This document shows positions 63,291-64,000 of a stretch of 64,000 nt of DNA, piece after piece. Position numbers and translations under genes: made by a program. The notes beneath the pieces are model-generated. The model was not told the DNA's origin. It saw only the letters and a list, made by a program, of their open reading frames with translations, and did not search any database. Every line of letters starts with the position of its first letter. The first letter of the stretch is position 1. Source of the stretch: Tridacna crocea (Eukaryota; Mollusca; Bivalvia; Cardiida; Cardiidae); NCBI GenBank assembly GCA_943736015.1, contig OX031063.1, positions 42,238,672-42,302,671 of the forward strand, written 5' to 3'.

Positions 63291-63360
63291 CGGAATGCGT
63301 AGCTCATTGGTAGAGCACTCGCTCTGTAAGCAAAGGGTCCCGAGTTAAGGTCCTGTACTG
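63291..63360 (+). repeat. tRNA-like segment 4 of 4
   Basis: ATGCGTAGCTCATTGGTAGA, then CCCGAGTTAAGGTCC with a decayed B box. Sequence after it (63420-63990) resembles 60050-60500, so the tRNA-headed unit is repeated. Confidence 0.55.
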
Positions 63361-63789
63361 GTCACATACTTCCCTCATAATATATATGGCATTTTTATCC
63401 ATTTTTTCCCTTTATTAATCGTTTCGAATCGCTTTCAATTTGACAATGTTGAATTTTCTGTCAACCGGTAAATGATTTAGTACACCAAACTCTTCTTCAG
63501 CTCATCACAAAAACAAAAACTAGGAATCATAAATTGAGAGCACACATAAATGAAACACTGTTAAAAACGGCGAGAAAGAAATCAAGTAAACCAACACATC
63601 CAATTGTTTGAGATGGGGGAAAAATTTCGCTCCGTCATGAAAGGAGTTTTAAAGAAAAAAATTTTTTTTTCAACAGGCTGTAAACTCAAGAGTTACAAGT
63701 CCAAATCCTTGCTTGCAAATCATTGATCGGAAATTCATTTTGCTGAATTTATTCATCTCCTATCCCGAAACTTTGTTTTGATCCTGTTA

Positions 63790-64000
63790 AAACCTTTCCT
63801 AACAATCCTGCATTATAACCACCACTTGAAATTATACTTTATATACATATAGAAATTGTTGAAAAAGGAGAAAATGTCGATAAATAGCAATTTCTCCTTT
63901 TCAACAATTTTTACTATCCTGTAAAAAATAAATCTTTCAGTGTCATCCAGCTAATCGTCGGCTAACGGACATCTCTAAAATGGAAGTTGTCATCTAGAAA
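63790..64000 (+). mobile_element. Diverged palindromic MITE at the window end
   Basis: Inverted pair AATTGTTGAAAAAGGAGAAA / TTTCTCCTTTTCAACAATT at 63855-63909, with arms unlike the main family; related pieces lie at 60370-60500 and 61680-61840 inside the giant inverted repeat. Confidence 0.55.

Larger units (their letters stand above)
58740..63570. repeat. Giant inverted repeat, arms about 2.3 kb, centre 61068-61138
   Basis: Paired positions sum to about 122,200. Examples: CGACTGGATTTGCACGA (61051) with TCGTGCAAATCCAATTGCGG (61139); TTTTTCTTCAATATGGCCG (60942) with CGGCCATATTGAAGAAAAA (61248); GGTACACTGATCAATGCAAA (59671) with its complement near 62565; ATTCATGAAAAGCGAGTCAG (59068) with its complement near 63200. 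Arms differ by many single changes and small gaps. The unpaired centre is 71 nt. Open frames here overlap between arms and are not recognised. Confidence 0.85.

Overview
This window is metazoan nuclear DNA, most likely from a bivalve mollusc. It is AT-rich and repeat-rich, carries one gene split into 17 small exons with GT-AG introns, and holds tRNA-headed SINEs. It also has 'pearl'/Helentron-like elements with tandem cores, a type best known from bivalves. The species assignment is inference; no bacterial gene organisation is present.

The one gene I can name is INTU (inturned planar cell polarity protein) on the + strand. Its coding exons run from 20489 to 46790. I joined 17 exons by splice sites and phase, giving 3,033 coding bases (1,010 codons plus a stop) with no frame break. 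It has a PDZ domain and the three longin-type regions of the INTU/CCZ1/HPS4 group, and it ends with a conserved C-terminal segment. In other animals INTU pairs with FUZ and WDPCP in the CPLANE complex at the base of cilia. A second possible coding exon lies on the - strand at 1281-1469. It starts with an ATG and ends at a good splice donor, but I do not recognise its gene.

Layout: 1-1212 is the right end of a DNA transposon whose other copy is complete at 6584-10481. 2340-14105 and 14150-17290 are two diverged tandem copies of one segment, the first swollen by later insertions. 3520-5760 is a 186-bp tandem array. 12696-13827 is a hAT-like element. 17614-19280, 32725-34049 and 54504-55280 are pearl-like elements. 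20489-46790 is INTU. 46790-58700 has no recognisable gene and is mostly short foldback repeats. 58740-63570 is a giant inverted repeat with four tRNA-like segments in mirror order; related sequence continues to the window end.

The dominant signal is a family of about 220-230-bp elements bounded by TTAA, with CCC/GGG-type ends as in piggyBac-like MITEs. Each is built around a near-perfect palindrome of about 64 bp. I count roughly 50 copies by eye (about one sixth of the window) on both strands, and they fill most INTU introns. At least three sub-families differ in the palindrome by paired changes, so the hairpin is kept while the sequence moves. Empty sites inside other repeats confirm TTAA insertion. 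No transposase gene is visible, so the source of activity lies elsewhere.
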